In this document: piece by piece, positions 47,359 through 57,477 of the stretch
Layout: each line of letters starts with the position of its first letter
How positions within the stretch are numbered: position 1 is the first letter of the stretch
Source: Flavobacteriales bacterium
Lineage (GTDB): Bacteria > Bacteroidota > Bacteroidia > Flavobacteriales_D > Parvicellaceae
Assembly (NCBI GenBank): GCA_018401455.1
Contig: JAGYKU010000004.1
Coordinates: 1 to 64,000, forward strand
DNA length: 64,000 nucleotides
Direction of reading: 5' to 3'
Made by a program: the position numbers and the translations under genes
Notes under the pieces: generated by a model
Databases searched by the model: none
Told to the model about the DNA's origin: nothing
Seen by the model: the letters and a program-made list of their open reading frames with translations, nothing else

Positions 47359-47517
47359 ATGAAAAGAGCCAAACTCCCCTCGCTTCTCGAAACAGTTCAC
47401 CAGTTGGCGCACCAATCGAAAGACCTAGCGTATTTAGTTTTATTTATTTTTTTCTTAGGAAATAGCTTGACGTATTCTAAAACATTTAAATATAATTTTA
47501 AAAACCATTACTGGTAA
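47359..47517 (+). CDS. Possible 52-aa small ORF or small RNA locus upstream of rpoD
   Basis: MKRAKLPSLLETVHQLAHQSKDLAYLVLFIFFLGNSLTYSKTFKYNFKNHYW*; locally GC-richer island in AT-rich intergenic DNA. Confidence 0.3.
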   Translation: MKRAKLPSLLETVHQLAHQSKDLAYLVLFIFFLGNSLTYSKTFKYNFKNHYW

Positions 47518-47707
47518 CTTTGCGGGGAATCATAAACAAAATTTAAAAAATCAAGATTAATACAATATAATTAAAAAAAACAAAGATACCTTTTATAAAA
47601 GTTTACATCAATTCATCCCTAAGAGTTAAAAAAAACAGAATCAAACTCTATAAACAAACAACTCCATAAAAAAGTTTAAGAAAACATAAATTATTTTTAA
47701 CTTTCAC

Positions 47708-47739
47708 TTGACTTGCATTAAACTTTTACAGTACCTTTG
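47708..47739 (+). promoter_or_regulatory. Bacteroidota-type promoter upstream of rpoD
   Basis: TTG (47708)...TACCTTTG (47732-47739). Confidence 0.65.
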
Positions 47740-47798
47740 CCTCCTCATTAACAAAAATGAGTTTCATTAACATTAGAATTATTCACTAAAACCGGCAA

Positions 47799-48662
47799 AT
47801 GAGACAACTTAAGATTACCAAGTCGATTACTAACAGAGAAAGTCAATCTCTAGACAAGTACTTACAAGAAATAGGAAGAGAGGAATTAATCACCGCAGAG
47901 CAAGAAGTAGAACTCGCTCAAAGAATCAAGCAAGGAGATCAAATAGCTCTTGAGAAATTGACAAAGGCAAACTTAAGATTTGTGGTTTCTGTTGCAAAAC
48001 AATACCAAAACCAAGGTTTAACATTACCAGATTTAATCAACGAAGGAAACTTAGGTTTGATTAAAGCGGCACAAAGATTTGACGAAACTAGAGGATTTAA
48101 ATTTATTTCTTACGCTGTATGGTGGATTCGTCAGTCTATCCTTCAAGCTTTAGCTGAACAATCAAGAATTGTGAGATTGCCTTTGAATCAAGTAGGTTCA
48201 TTAAATAAAATCAACAAAGCATTCTCTAGATTAGAGCAAGAATTCGAAAGAGCACCAAGCGCTGAAGAATTAGCTCAAGCTTTGGATTTGCCAGAAGATA
48301 AAATTAAAGATACTATAAAAGTAAGTGGAAGACACATTTCTGTGGATGCTCCTTTCGTTGATGGTGAAGACAATTCACTTTTAGATGTACTTGTAAATGG
48401 AGATTCTCCAAAAGCAGATAGAGAATTGATGCAAGAATCACTTCAAAAAGAAATTGAAAGATCATTATCTACACTTACAGAAAGAGAAAGAGATGTGATT
48501 AGACTTTTCTTCGGAATAGGAATGCAACACGGATTGACACTAGAAGAAATCGGAGGAAAATTCGACCTTACTAGAGAAAGAGTTAGACAAATTAAAGAGA
48601 AAGCAATTAGGAGGTTGAGACATACTTCTAGAAGCAAATTGCTTAAATCATATTTAGGATAA
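47799..48662 (+). CDS. rpoD: RNA polymerase primary sigma factor
   Basis: [43 protein letters not shown]...[30 protein letters not shown]...[30 protein letters not shown]. Confidence 0.98.
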   Translation: MRQLKITKSITNRESQSLDKYLQEIGREELITAEQEVELAQRIKQGDQIALEKLTKANLRFVVSVAKQYQNQGLTLPDLINEGNLGLIKAAQRFDETRGFKFISYAVWWIRQSILQALAEQSRIVRLPLNQVGSLNKINKAFSRLEQEFERAPSAEELAQALDLPEDKIKDTIKVSGRHISVDAPFVDGEDNSLLDVLVNGDSPKADRELMQESLQKEIERSLSTLTERERDVIRLFFGIGMQHGLTLEEIGGKFDLTRERVRQIKEKAIRRLRHTSRSKLLKSYLG

Positions 48663-48670
48663 ATTTTATA

Positions 48671-48706
48671 AAGGGTTGAAAATTAATTTTTTGACCCTTT
48701 TTTTTA
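48671..48706 (+). terminator. Probable intrinsic terminator after rpoD
   Basis: AAAGGGT...ACCCTTTTTTTT. Confidence 0.75.
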
Positions 48707-48747
48707 GTGTAATTTTTTAATTATTTTATACATAACACAAAACCATA

Positions 48748-50208
48748 ATGGAAGCAACATTATCTAAAAATTTTTATGAAACAGGTCTAAATGATTACAT
48801 TAGACAAGAAAGAGCAGCAGTTGATTTGATCAACTCAGTAGGGACATTAATGTACGAAAACGGTGTTGAACTTGTTTTGTTCAGAAATCACTTAGTAAAC
48901 GTAACCATCTCAGAAGTAATCAACTTAATTGGTTATGCAAAAGATGTGGTAAAAAAACCAATCGATTTATTTACAGCAGCAGAAATTGCTAAAGCAATGT
49001 TAAATTTAGATTTAGCACCTTCAAAAATCGACATTGGTAAATTAACAAAAGATTACACTGATGAAAAAAGTTCATTCGAATCAATCAATGATTTTTTGAA
49101 CAACAAATTAGCTAATTTTATTGGACAAGACAAACATACATTCAATCCTAAAGATGTTGTGCTTTATGGATTTGGACGTATTGGTAGATTAGTTGTAAGA
49201 GAATTAATTACACAAGCAGGAAAAGGACAACAATTGCGTTTGAAAGCTGTAGTCCTGAGAAAAGTAACCAATGATGAATTAGTAAAAAGAGCCGCTTTAT
49301 TGAGCAACGACTCCGTACACGGAGCATTCAAAGGTTCGGTTGTAGTAGATACTGAAAACAAAGCCATTGTAGTAAATGGACAATCTATTTTATTTATAGA
49401 AGCTGCTAATCCAGAAGATACAGATTACACACAATATGGAATTGAAGATGCTTTATTGATTGATAGCACAGGTGTTTTTGCAGACAGAACTTCTTTAAGC
49501 AGACACTTAAAATCAAAAGGAATTGCAAAAGTATTGCTTACTGCTCCAGGAAAAGAAATTCCAAATGTAGTATATGGTATCAATCACAAAGATTTGGACT
49601 TGGAAAATGAAACTATTTTTTCAGCAGCTTCTTGTACAACCAATTGTATTTCTCCAATTCTAAAAGTTATCGAAGATAATTTAACAATAGAAAAAGGACA
49701 TATTGAAACAGTGCATGCTTACACTAACGATCAAAACCTTTTGGATAACTTTCATAAAAAACCAAGAAGAGGAAGATCTGCAGCGATTAATATGGTCATC
49801 ACTTCTACAGGTGCTGGAAATGCAGTTACAAAAGTAATACCTTCACTAAATGGTAAACTTACAGCAAATGCGGTAAGAGTACCCACTCCTAATGGTTCAT
49901 TGGCTATAATGAGTATGAATGTTGCCAAAAAAACTACACTAGCCGAAGTAAATGGGATGATTAGAAAAGCGGCTTTGGAAGGAGAATTAGTAAATCAAAT
50001 CAATTATCAAATCAATGAAGAATTAGTTTCTAACGACATCATTGGAAATACATGTGCTTCTGTTTTTGACAGCAATGCAACAATTGTTTCAAATGACGGT
50101 AAAAATGTGGTTTTATACTCTTGGTATGACAATGAATTTGGATATACCAAACAAGTGATAAGATTAGCTAAACACATTGCTAAAGTGAGAAGATTAATTT
50201 ATTATTAA
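48748..50208 (+). CDS. gap: Glyceraldehyde-3-phosphate dehydrogenase, long form
   Basis: GFGRIGRLVVREL; FSAASCTTNCISPILKVIED; HAYTNDQNLLDNFHKKPRRGRSAAINMVITSTGA; WYDNEFGYTKQV; about 130-aa N-terminal extension. Confidence 0.95.
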   Translation: MEATLSKNFYETGLNDYIRQERAAVDLINSVGTLMYENGVELVLFRNHLVNVTISEVINLIGYAKDVVKKPIDLFTAAEIAKAMLNLDLAPSKIDIGKLTKDYTDEKSSFESINDFLNNKLANFIGQDKHTFNPKDVVLYGFGRIGRLVVRELITQAGKGQQLRLKAVVLRKVTNDELVKRAALLSNDSVHGAFKGSVVVDTENKAIVVNGQSILFIEAANPEDTDYTQYGIEDALLIDSTGVFADRTSLSRHLKSKGIAKVLLTAPGKEIPNVVYGINHKDLDLENETIFSAASCTTNCISPILKVIEDNLTIEKGHIETVHAYTNDQNLLDNFHKKPRRGRSAAINMVITSTGAGNAVTKVIPSLNGKLTANAVRVPTPNGSLAIMSMNVAKKTTLAEVNGMIRKAALEGELVNQINYQINEELVSNDIIGNTCASVFDSNATIVSNDGKNVVLYSWYDNEFGYTKQVIRLAKHIAKVRRLIYY

Positions 50209-50230
50209 TCATAGTTTATCATCAAAATTG

Positions 50231-50264
50231 AAAAAGTCATACTATTTAGTGTGACTTTTTTTTT
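50231..50264 (+). terminator. Intrinsic terminator after gap
   Basis: AAAAAGTCATAC TATTTA GTGTGACTTTTTTTTT. Confidence 0.9.
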
Positions 50265-50329
50265 GATTTTGTCATTTTTAAAGAAATATTATTTAAATTC
50301 GAAACGTAAAACTTAAAAACTCAAAAAAA

Positions 50330-50995
50330 ATGGCATTTTTCAAAAGAATAAAAGACATTTTCAGATCAAATGTAAATGACGCTTTAGACAAAGCAGAAGA
50401 TCCTGAAAAAATGATTAAATTGATGGTAGTTGATATGAAAGAGTCTATTACTCAATCAACAGCTGCATTAGCAAAAGCGATGGCGCATACCAAACAAATG
50501 GAAAAGAAAAGAGATTTCCATAAAGCACAATCAGAAGACTGGCAAAATAAAGCAATGGCTGCTTTGAAATCTGGAAATGAAGAATTAGCAAAGAAAGCTT
50601 TAGCAAAGAAAGCAACTGAAGATCAAAACTTTCAACAGTATGACAATATGTTTAATCAAGCCAATACAACTACCGAAAACTTGAAAGGACAATTAGATAA
50701 ATTGAAACAAAAATATGACGAAGCAAAAGCCAAAGAATCTATGTTGATTGCTAGATCTCAAAACGCTAAAGCTCAAGCCGACATCGCTAAGAATGTTGGA
50801 GGATTTAACGATAATGCATTTGCTAATTTTGATAAATTCGAATCTAAAATTCTTGAAAAAGAATCTGAAGCTGAAGCATACACAAGTATGAATGCTGCAA
50901 GCATTGAATTGGAGAATGAGTTTGCCGAATTGGAAACTAACAATGCTGTGGATTCAGAATTAGAAAAATTAAAAGAAATGATGAACAAAGGTTAA
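50330..50995 (+). CDS. PspA/IM30 family protein
   Basis: FKRIKDIFRSNVNDALDKAEDPEKMIKLMVVDMKESI...coiled coil. Confidence 0.92.
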   Translation: MAFFKRIKDIFRSNVNDALDKAEDPEKMIKLMVVDMKESITQSTAALAKAMAHTKQMEKKRDFHKAQSEDWQNKAMAALKSGNEELAKKALAKKATEDQNFQQYDNMFNQANTTTENLKGQLDKLKQKYDEAKAKESMLIARSQNAKAQADIAKNVGGFNDNAFANFDKFESKILEKESEAEAYTSMNAASIELENEFAELETNNAVDSELEKLKEMMNKG

Positions 50996-51042
50996 TCTTT
51001 GATTCATTCCTATTAGATTATAAATATTAAAAAAATAAAGTC

Positions 51043-51486
51043 ATGCCTAAATTTCAAAAATTAATACCTGGTGAAAATCAAGAATTAACCAACGCTACTT
51101 ACAAAAAAGTAGAAGGTTATATAAGTCAATTGTTCCATGATGACGAAATCATAAAATTAGACGATATGTTTTCATTTTCTTTTGGAACTGTATCAGTAAA
51201 CATCCTAATTAGACCATGGCATACAGAAGATGTTTTGGTAGATGTATTTTCTTACATAGCAGAAGATGTTGAGCTTTCTAAAGAAGAACTAGATGAATTA
51301 TTGAGATTGAATGCTACTATTCCTTTTGGAAGTTTTGGAATTTCTATGGAAAATTCAGTAAAATTCTCATATACGCTAGCAGGAAGAAACTTAGACTTCA
51401 ATGAATTTAGCTTGCTGTTCAAATATTGCGCTTCTATTGCGTATCAGTATGATGAAAAATTTGTCGTGGATACTTTTGAATCATAA
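51043..51486 (+). CDS. Hypothetical protein, YbjN/DUF2170-like, in PspA cluster
   Basis: 147 aa; size and position next to pspA; family call tentative. Confidence 0.5.
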   Translation: MPKFQKLIPGENQELTNATYKKVEGYISQLFHDDEIIKLDDMFSFSFGTVSVNILIRPWHTEDVLVDVFSYIAEDVELSKEELDELLRLNATIPFGSFGISMENSVKFSYTLAGRNLDFNEFSLLFKYCASIAYQYDEKFVVDTFES

Positions 51487-51515
51487 AATTTAATTACAAT
51501 AAATTTTTATAAATT

Positions 51516-52292
51516 ATGTGGGTTTTTGGAGTTATTTTAATTGCTGCTGAGTTGGATTATTTTTCTATAAAAAGAAGCCTAGATGATAAGTTGATGAATC
51601 TTAAATATTTTGATTTAACAGACATCAAAAGTGTTTTGGATACTTGTCTTGGAATATCCAAAGATTTAGGAACAGGTCATTTTTCACAAATGGTAAAAGT
51701 AAAAGCTAAAGCTTTTTCTGACAATCCTATAAATGGGGTTTTCAGTAAAACACCTTGCGTTTATTACGAAGCCTGTAACTCATGAATTTGAAAAATTAGT
51801 TGAGGTAAAAGATAACAACAATAAAACATCTTTCAAGTGGGTAAAACTTCTGAGAATCTTGGCAACACCAAAGAAGGTGGTAAGTTCTTAGTCGATGACA
51901 ACTCCGAAAAAGTTTTAATAGATATCGAAGGAGCAGATTTGACTATTAAAAAAGTAATTAATAGATACGTTCCTTCAAATTCTATGGTAACTTTTGATTT
52001 TGCTACATTCAATCCTGTAATGTCTAGAGAGAGAAAATCGCTTGGATATACCGAAAATGAAAGTAGTATTTCTGTTGGTACTGAATTATTTATTGTTGGT
52101 GAATTCCATGATAGAAATGGAACTCCAACAATTACAAAACCTCAAAACAAAGAAAATCCTTTTGTAGTTTCTATTCACTCTGAAGAAAAGGTGCTTTCAA
52201 ACCTAGAATCAAAATCTAAAAACACATTATATGCATCAATTGCCTGTATGGTAATTGGTGCTATTTTAATTGTAGTGGGATTTGTACAATAA
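51516..52292 (+). pseudogene. GIDE-domain-like membrane protein split by two compensating indels
   Basis: ORF 51516..51785 (...KTPCVYYEACNS*) and 51837..52292 (...SENLGNTKEGGKFLVDDNSEKVLIDIEGADL) share a frame; the segment between reads PVTHEFEKLVEVKDNNNKTSFKWVK in another frame. Confidence 0.7.
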
Positions 52293-52345
52293 ATTCGTTT
52301 ATATCTAACAAATAAATGATAATTTTGTCCTAAATCTAACCAGCA

Positions 52346-52519
52346 ATGAATAAAGGAATAATAAGAATTTTAATTGGTGTATTATGCGCAGCCTATGCTT
52401 TTTACGCTATTTTTTCATCTAAAGAAGAAACCGATGCCATATTATATGTGCTAGGTGCATACGGACTTTTCTCTATTGGTCTGGGGATATATTTCGTTCA
52501 AAGAGAAAAAGGTAAATAG
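52346..52519 (+). CDS. Small two-TM membrane protein, 57 aa
   Basis: MNKGIIRILIGVLCAAYAFYAIFSSKEETDAILYVLGAYGLFSIGLGIYFVQREKGK*. Confidence 0.6.
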   Translation: MNKGIIRILIGVLCAAYAFYAIFSSKEETDAILYVLGAYGLFSIGLGIYFVQREKGK

Positions 52520-52649
52520 ATTTTCCATTTATATATCCAAAGTTTCAAATTAAAGTCACAATACAACTTATACTAAAAAGTTTTTGAATAAAATTTCGTA
52601 ATATTCAAAATAAAAATTATCTTCGAAGTGTAATATTAAAATTTAGAAC

Positions 52650-52940
52650 ATGACATTTTACGAACAAGTAAGAACTTTCTTCAAAAAGTACGACCCATCA
52701 AGAATAAGATTGGCAAGAAAAATTGCGGCTACTTATAAATCACCTAAAAGTCAAAAAGCAGTGATGAAAAGATTAAATGAAGTGTATGCTGCAGGAGGTC
52801 CAAGTAAATTTGATTTTTCTAAAACTATATCATCTCCAAAAGAAAAACCTAAGAAAATTGAAGCAGTTGAAGAAACTGAAACTGTTGAAATTGAAGAGAC
52901 AAAAGTTGAAAACGAACTTGATAATAACTGCAAGAAGTAG
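52650..52940 (+). CDS. Hypothetical protein, 96 aa
   Basis: MTFYEQVRTFFKKYDPSRIRLARKIAATYKSPKSQKAVMKRLNEVYAAGG + acidic tail. Confidence 0.6.
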   Translation: MTFYEQVRTFFKKYDPSRIRLARKIAATYKSPKSQKAVMKRLNEVYAAGGPSKFDFSKTISSPKEKPKKIEAVEETETVEIEETKVENELDNNCKK

Positions 52941-53050
52941 TTTAATTTTCTATTATTTTAAACATATTTTTATATTTAAAACCATCTACTAAATCGTGGG
53001 TGGTTTTTCTTTTATTTTACTTTTGTATTTACAAATTATTAATTCATTCT

Positions 53051-54160
53051 ATGAAAAATATCATTTTATATCTTCTTATTTCTATCTTTTTTTTGGCATC
53101 TTGTAACTCAGAAGAAACTACTTCAAATACAAATGAAACAAACAAAACAAAAACTGAAGAAAAATTAAAAGAAGATTCAACTTATGCTCAATACATTGCC
53201 AAAAATAAAATAGCACAACTTACTGCAAAAGGTTTTGCATATAAATTTGGCGAACCAGATGGCGAAGGCAGCATTCTTTACAGCGTTAAATACAACGAAA
53301 ACGGTAAGATACTAGATTCATTGATTTACAACGACAATAAAGTTATTGCAATGCTATCCAATGAATATGATGTAAATGGAAACCTTCTGCTTTCGATGAT
53401 TAAAGATAGTGCTGGAAATACACAACAAAAAATCGAAAAAACTTATGATGAAAATGATCAAGTCTTAACTTTTAGGCTGGTTAAAGGAAATGAAGTCATA
53501 TACAGTCAGAAAATGACTTATGAAGATGACAAGATGACTAAAATCGTAGAGTTTGATGAGTTAGGTAACCCCAGAATTGTAACACAATATGAATACAACG
53601 AAAATGGCAAATTGATTACCAATAAAGAATCTAAAGAAAATGGTGATTTACTTAAAAAAACATCTTTTGTTTATGATCAAGATGGAAACAATTCTGTACA
53701 AACCATCTACAATTCTTTAGGTCAAGTGGCTGAGAAAAACTTTTTGAAAAATTACGACAAAAATGGAAACGCCCGTTTAGTAGAAAAATACGATAAAAAC
53801 GACAGCCTCATTGTTACCTATCAATACGAATACAATGATAAAGGTGATGAAATCAAAAGCATTATTTACGATGGGATTGGACAAATCATAAGACAAAGTA
53901 TGTCATCTTTTGATAGTAATGGCAATCAAATTGGTTTTGAAATTTACGAAGGAGGAAAAGGTTTTGTAGGTAAAGATAAAATCAAATACAATGAACAAAA
54001 TCAAGAAATTGAACTGCTAGTGATTGACAAAAATGACAAACAACTCAAAAGAAAAGTATCTTCTTACAACGAAAAAGGATTATTGAAAGAAGTCATCAAT
54101 TACGACAAATTGGATGAACCCAATTTTAAAATTTCTTTTGAATATCAGTATTTTAAATAA
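53051..54160 (+). CDS. Lipoprotein with YD/RHS-like repeats
   Basis: LISIFFLASC lipobox; repeated YDxNG/YNExG motifs. Confidence 0.75.
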   Translation: MKNIILYLLISIFFLASCNSEETTSNTNETNKTKTEEKLKEDSTYAQYIAKNKIAQLTAKGFAYKFGEPDGEGSILYSVKYNENGKILDSLIYNDNKVIAMLSNEYDVNGNLLLSMIKDSAGNTQQKIEKTYDENDQVLTFRLVKGNEVIYSQKMTYEDDKMTKIVEFDELGNPRIVTQYEYNENGKLITNKESKENGDLLKKTSFVYDQDGNNSVQTIYNSLGQVAEKNFLKNYDKNGNARLVEKYDKNDSLIVTYQYEYNDKGDEIKSIIYDGIGQIIRQSMSSFDSNGNQIGFEIYEGGKGFVGKDKIKYNEQNQEIELLVIDKNDKQLKRKVSSYNEKGLLKEVINYDKLDEPNFKISFEYQYFK

Positions 54161-54272
54161 GAATCAATTTTTATAAGTTAATTAATTTTTTCAACATTTA
54201 ACCTGTTAAGTTCATACTTAAATATATTTAATTAAAAAAATATGTAATTTTGAATTACATTACAAAAAGCCA

Positions 54273-56276
54273 ATGAATACACTTGAAAAATCTCAAATAA
54301 AATTTGACAGACAATTGCTAAGCGATGAGGAACTTAAAGCGATTTACTACAAAATAAAACTTCCTCGTTTGATTGAGGAAAAAATGCTCATTTTATTGAG
54401 ACAAGGAAAAATTTCAAAATGGTTTTCTGGGTTTGGTCAAGAAGGAATTTCTGTAGGAAGTGCTATGGCAATGGATGCTGATGAATTTATTTTGCCGATG
54501 CACAGAAATTTAGGTGTTTTTACTTCAAGAGACATTCCACTCAGAAGATTATTTGCTCAATTTCAAGGAAAAGAATTAGGATTTACCAAAGGTAGAGACC
54601 GCTCTTTTCATTTTGGAACTATGGAGTATAAAATTGTGGGAATGATTTCACATCTTGGTCCTCAATTGGGAATTGCAGATGGAATTGCATTGGCAGATTT
54701 AATCGATGAAAACAAAAAATCAACTTTGGTTTTTACTGGAGATGGTGGTGCCAGCGAAGGAGATTTTCACGAAGCGTTGAATGTTGCTTCTGTTTGGAAT
54801 TTGCCCGTAATTTTCACCGTAGAAAACAATCAATGGGGATTGTCCACACCTTCTTCTGAGCAGTTTAATTGTAAACAATTTATCGACAAAGGTATCGGAT
54901 ATGGAATGGAAGCCATTCAAGTGGATGGAAACAATATTTTGGAAGTTTATAACACCATTAAAAAAATTAAAAATTCTCAAGCAAAAAAACCTAGACCTTT
55001 CTTATTGGAATGTATTACTTTCAGAATGAGAGGACACGAAGAAGCTTCGGGAACTAAATACTATCCAGAAGGATTGCAAGACAAATGGGCTATCAAAGAC
55101 CCAGTGGCAAATTACGAAAATTACCTTTTACAAGAAGGAATTATTTCCGAAAGCGAACAATTGAGAATTGAAACAGAAATCAAAAAATTAATTTCTGATG
55201 AACTTGAAATTGCTTACGATGCTCCTGCAATTGAAGTAAATACAGAAAAAGAATATGAAGATCTTTTTATGCCTTTCGAAAGCAAAGCTACACCACCAAA
55301 AAGTGATGAAAAAGCAGAAATGAGATTGATTGATGCTGTAAGAGATGGTTTGCAACACGCAATGAGAACGCACGAAAACCTTGTCATTATGGGGCAAGAC
55401 ATTGCTGAATATGGTGGTGTATTTAAAGTAACAGAAGGTTTTGTAGAAGAATTTGGAAAAGCTAGAGTAAGAAATACACCCATTTGTGAATCCGCTATTG
55501 TTGGAGCTGCATTAGGACTTTCATTAAAAGGTAAAAAAGGATTGGTAGAAATGCAGTTTGCAGATTTTGTGACTTGCGGTTTTAATCAAATTGTAAATAA
55601 TCTTGCGAAACTTCATTACAGATGGAATCAAAATGCTGATGTTGTAGTGAGAATGCCAACTGGAGCGGGAGTTGCGGCAGGACCTTTTCACTCACAAAGT
55701 AACGAAGCTTGGTTTTTTCACACACCAGGTTTGAAAATTGTATATCCTTCTTCTCCAAGTGAAGCAAAAGGTCTTTTATTGGCTGCTATTGAAGATCCAA
55801 ATCCTGTAATGTTTTTCGAGCACAAAGCCATGTATAGAAGCATTTCTGAAGAAGTAAATACAGATTACTTTACGATAGAAATTGGAAAAGCAAATCTTGT
55901 GACTGAAGGAGATCAAGTTTCTATTATTACCTACGGAATGGGGGTTCATTGGGCAAAATCCTATTTAGCATCACACCCAGAAGTAAAAGCAGATTTGATT
56001 GATTTAAGAACTTTGCAACCTTTGGACACTGAAGCGATTTATAATTCTGTAAAGAAAACAGGTAGAGCAATCATTCTTCATGAAGATTGTTTGACTGGCG
56101 GTATCGGTGGCGAAATTTCAGCTTTGATTTCTCAAGAGTGTTTTGAATATTTGGACGCTCCAGTTGTAAGATGTGCAAGTTTAGATACTCCCGTTCCTTT
56201 TAATGCGGAGTTAGAGATTAACTTTTTGCCCAACAAAAGATTTGAAAATCAAATCAATGATTTACTAAACTACTAA
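54273..56276 (+). CDS. Thiamine-dependent dehydrogenase E1, fused alpha+beta subunits (branched-chain 2-oxoacid type)
   Basis: GFGQEGISVGSAMAMDADEFILPMHRN...GDGGASEGDFHEALNVASVWNLPVIFTVENNQWGLSTP (alpha); MGQDIAEYGGVFKVTEGF...FHEALNVA..., MQFADFVTCGFNQIVNNLAKLHYRW (beta). Confidence 0.95.
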   Translation: MNTLEKSQIKFDRQLLSDEELKAIYYKIKLPRLIEEKMLILLRQGKISKWFSGFGQEGISVGSAMAMDADEFILPMHRNLGVFTSRDIPLRRLFAQFQGKELGFTKGRDRSFHFGTMEYKIVGMISHLGPQLGIADGIALADLIDENKKSTLVFTGDGGASEGDFHEALNVASVWNLPVIFTVENNQWGLSTPSSEQFNCKQFIDKGIGYGMEAIQVDGNNILEVYNTIKKIKNSQAKKPRPFLLECITFRMRGHEEASGTKYYPEGLQDKWAIKDPVANYENYLLQEGIISESEQLRIETEIKKLISDELEIAYDAPAIEVNTEKEYEDLFMPFESKATPPKSDEKAEMRLIDAVRDGLQHAMRTHENLVIMGQDIAEYGGVFKVTEGFVEEFGKARVRNTPICESAIVGAALGLSLKGKKGLVEMQFADFVTCGFNQIVNNLAKLHYRWNQNADVVVRMPTGAGVAAGPFHSQSNEAWFFHTPGLKIVYPSSPSEAKGLLLAAIEDPNPVMFFEHKAMYRSISEEVNTDYFTIEIGKANLVTEGDQVSIITYGMGVHWAKSYLASHPEVKADLIDLRTLQPLDTEAIYNSVKKTGRAIILHEDCLTGGIGGEISALISQECFEYLDAPVVRCASLDTPVPFNAELEINFLPNKRFENQINDLLNY

Positions 56277-56288
56277 AAACCAATATAA

Positions 56289-57161
56289 ATGAGATACTTT
56301 TTCATTTCACTTTTTATTATTATAAACTTTATAAAACTTACAGCTCAAGAAAATCAAAAATTTTTTGCAGGAGTTAATATAGGTGGCCATTTTGCCAATA
56401 AAAATACTTCTATGAAATATAGTGGTTTTTCTCCTCAAACACTTGGAGTTGAATGGTATTTTAACAACCCTTTAAATCAGCAAAAATTAAATGAATTCTT
56501 TGATGGGCTAACTTATAATATAGACCAAACAGATTTAGTAGATTTACCTAACAGAATGAGGTATTTACCTTCGATAGAAATTGGAGGAATTGCAGGTATA
56601 TTTCTAAATGATGGCGTAAGTTTATTCATTGAAGCAAATGTGGCTCAATTGAGAACCCAAAATGTTTTTGTAGTTGAAGTGACCCCCTCTGCCAATACTA
56701 GCAACATAGATGCTGATAGATTCAGACAAATTCCTGTCTTTGGAAAAGAAGAAAGATTGAATATGAACTTAGGTTTTAAGTTTGAAGTCTTTGAAAATAA
56801 CGGTTTAAAAGGTTACGTGCCACTTTTCGGAAATTTCAACACTGTAAAATTGAAAGAAAATTATTTCGTTTTAGAAAAAAACAATCAAATTGAGCAAATT
56901 CCTATTTTGCACAATAGCCAGAACATTTTACAAAGTGGAGGGAATGTAATTTCTAACAATAACGTTCAACCTCCAGGAGGAAGTGGCTTCGGATTGGGGT
57001 CAGGATTTGGAATTTCATATCCTTTGATGGATCATATTTCTGTAGAAATCAACTACAATCTTATGTATTCGAAAGTAACTGTAGATAGATTCTTAGACCC
57101 TCCTTTTGCTTTCAGCGGGCTTCATCACAACGCATTATTTAGAGTAATATGGGGGATGTAA
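56289..57161 (+). CDS. Putative outer-membrane beta-barrel protein
   Basis: Signal peptide; FGLGSGFGISYPLMDHISVEINYNLMYSKV...HHNALFRVIWGM barrel-like C-terminus. Confidence 0.65.
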   Translation: MRYFFISLFIIINFIKLTAQENQKFFAGVNIGGHFANKNTSMKYSGFSPQTLGVEWYFNNPLNQQKLNEFFDGLTYNIDQTDLVDLPNRMRYLPSIEIGGIAGIFLNDGVSLFIEANVAQLRTQNVFVVEVTPSANTSNIDADRFRQIPVFGKEERLNMNLGFKFEVFENNGLKGYVPLFGNFNTVKLKENYFVLEKNNQIEQIPILHNSQNILQSGGNVISNNNVQPPGGSGFGLGSGFGISYPLMDHISVEINYNLMYSKVTVDRFLDPPFAFSGLHHNALFRVIWGM

Positions 57162-57167
57162 AGAAAT

Positions 57168-57202
57168 GGTTGATGTGTGATGGTTGATGGTTGATGTGTG
57201 AT
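57168..57202 (+). repeat. Heptameric array (GGTTGAT/GTGTGAT, 5 units) 6 nt after a stop codon
   Basis: GGTTGAT GTGTGAT GGTTGAT GGTTGAT GTGTGAT. Confidence 0.9.
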
Positions 57203-57240
57203 GGTTTTTAAGTAATGAAATTTATCAAGAGTTAACTATA

Positions 57241-57386
57241 CAAATTCTGTCGCTAGACATCTCCATTTCAGACGATGTGACAAATGTTTTTTAGTAAGGA
57301 AAATTATCAAATTATCAATACAAATTCTGTCGCTAGACATCTCCATTTCAGTCGATGTGACAAATGTTTTTAAGTAAGGAAAATTA
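57241..57386. repeat. 80-bp tandem duplication containing a palindromic element
   Basis: CAAATTCTGTCGCTAGACATCTCCATTTCAG[A/T]CGATGTGACAAATG at 57241 and 57321. Confidence 0.95.
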
Positions 57387-57477
57387 ACCAATTATCAAAT
57401 TATCAAATTTTCAAATCATCAAATTAACCAATTATCAAATCATCAAATTATCAAATTTTCAAATTTTCAAATTAATT
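57382..57477 (-). repeat. 12-unit octameric array overlapping the stop codon of a minus-strand gene
   Basis: AATTAACC AATTATCA AATTATCA AATTTTCA AATCATCA ... AATTTTCA AATTAATT. Confidence 0.92.
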
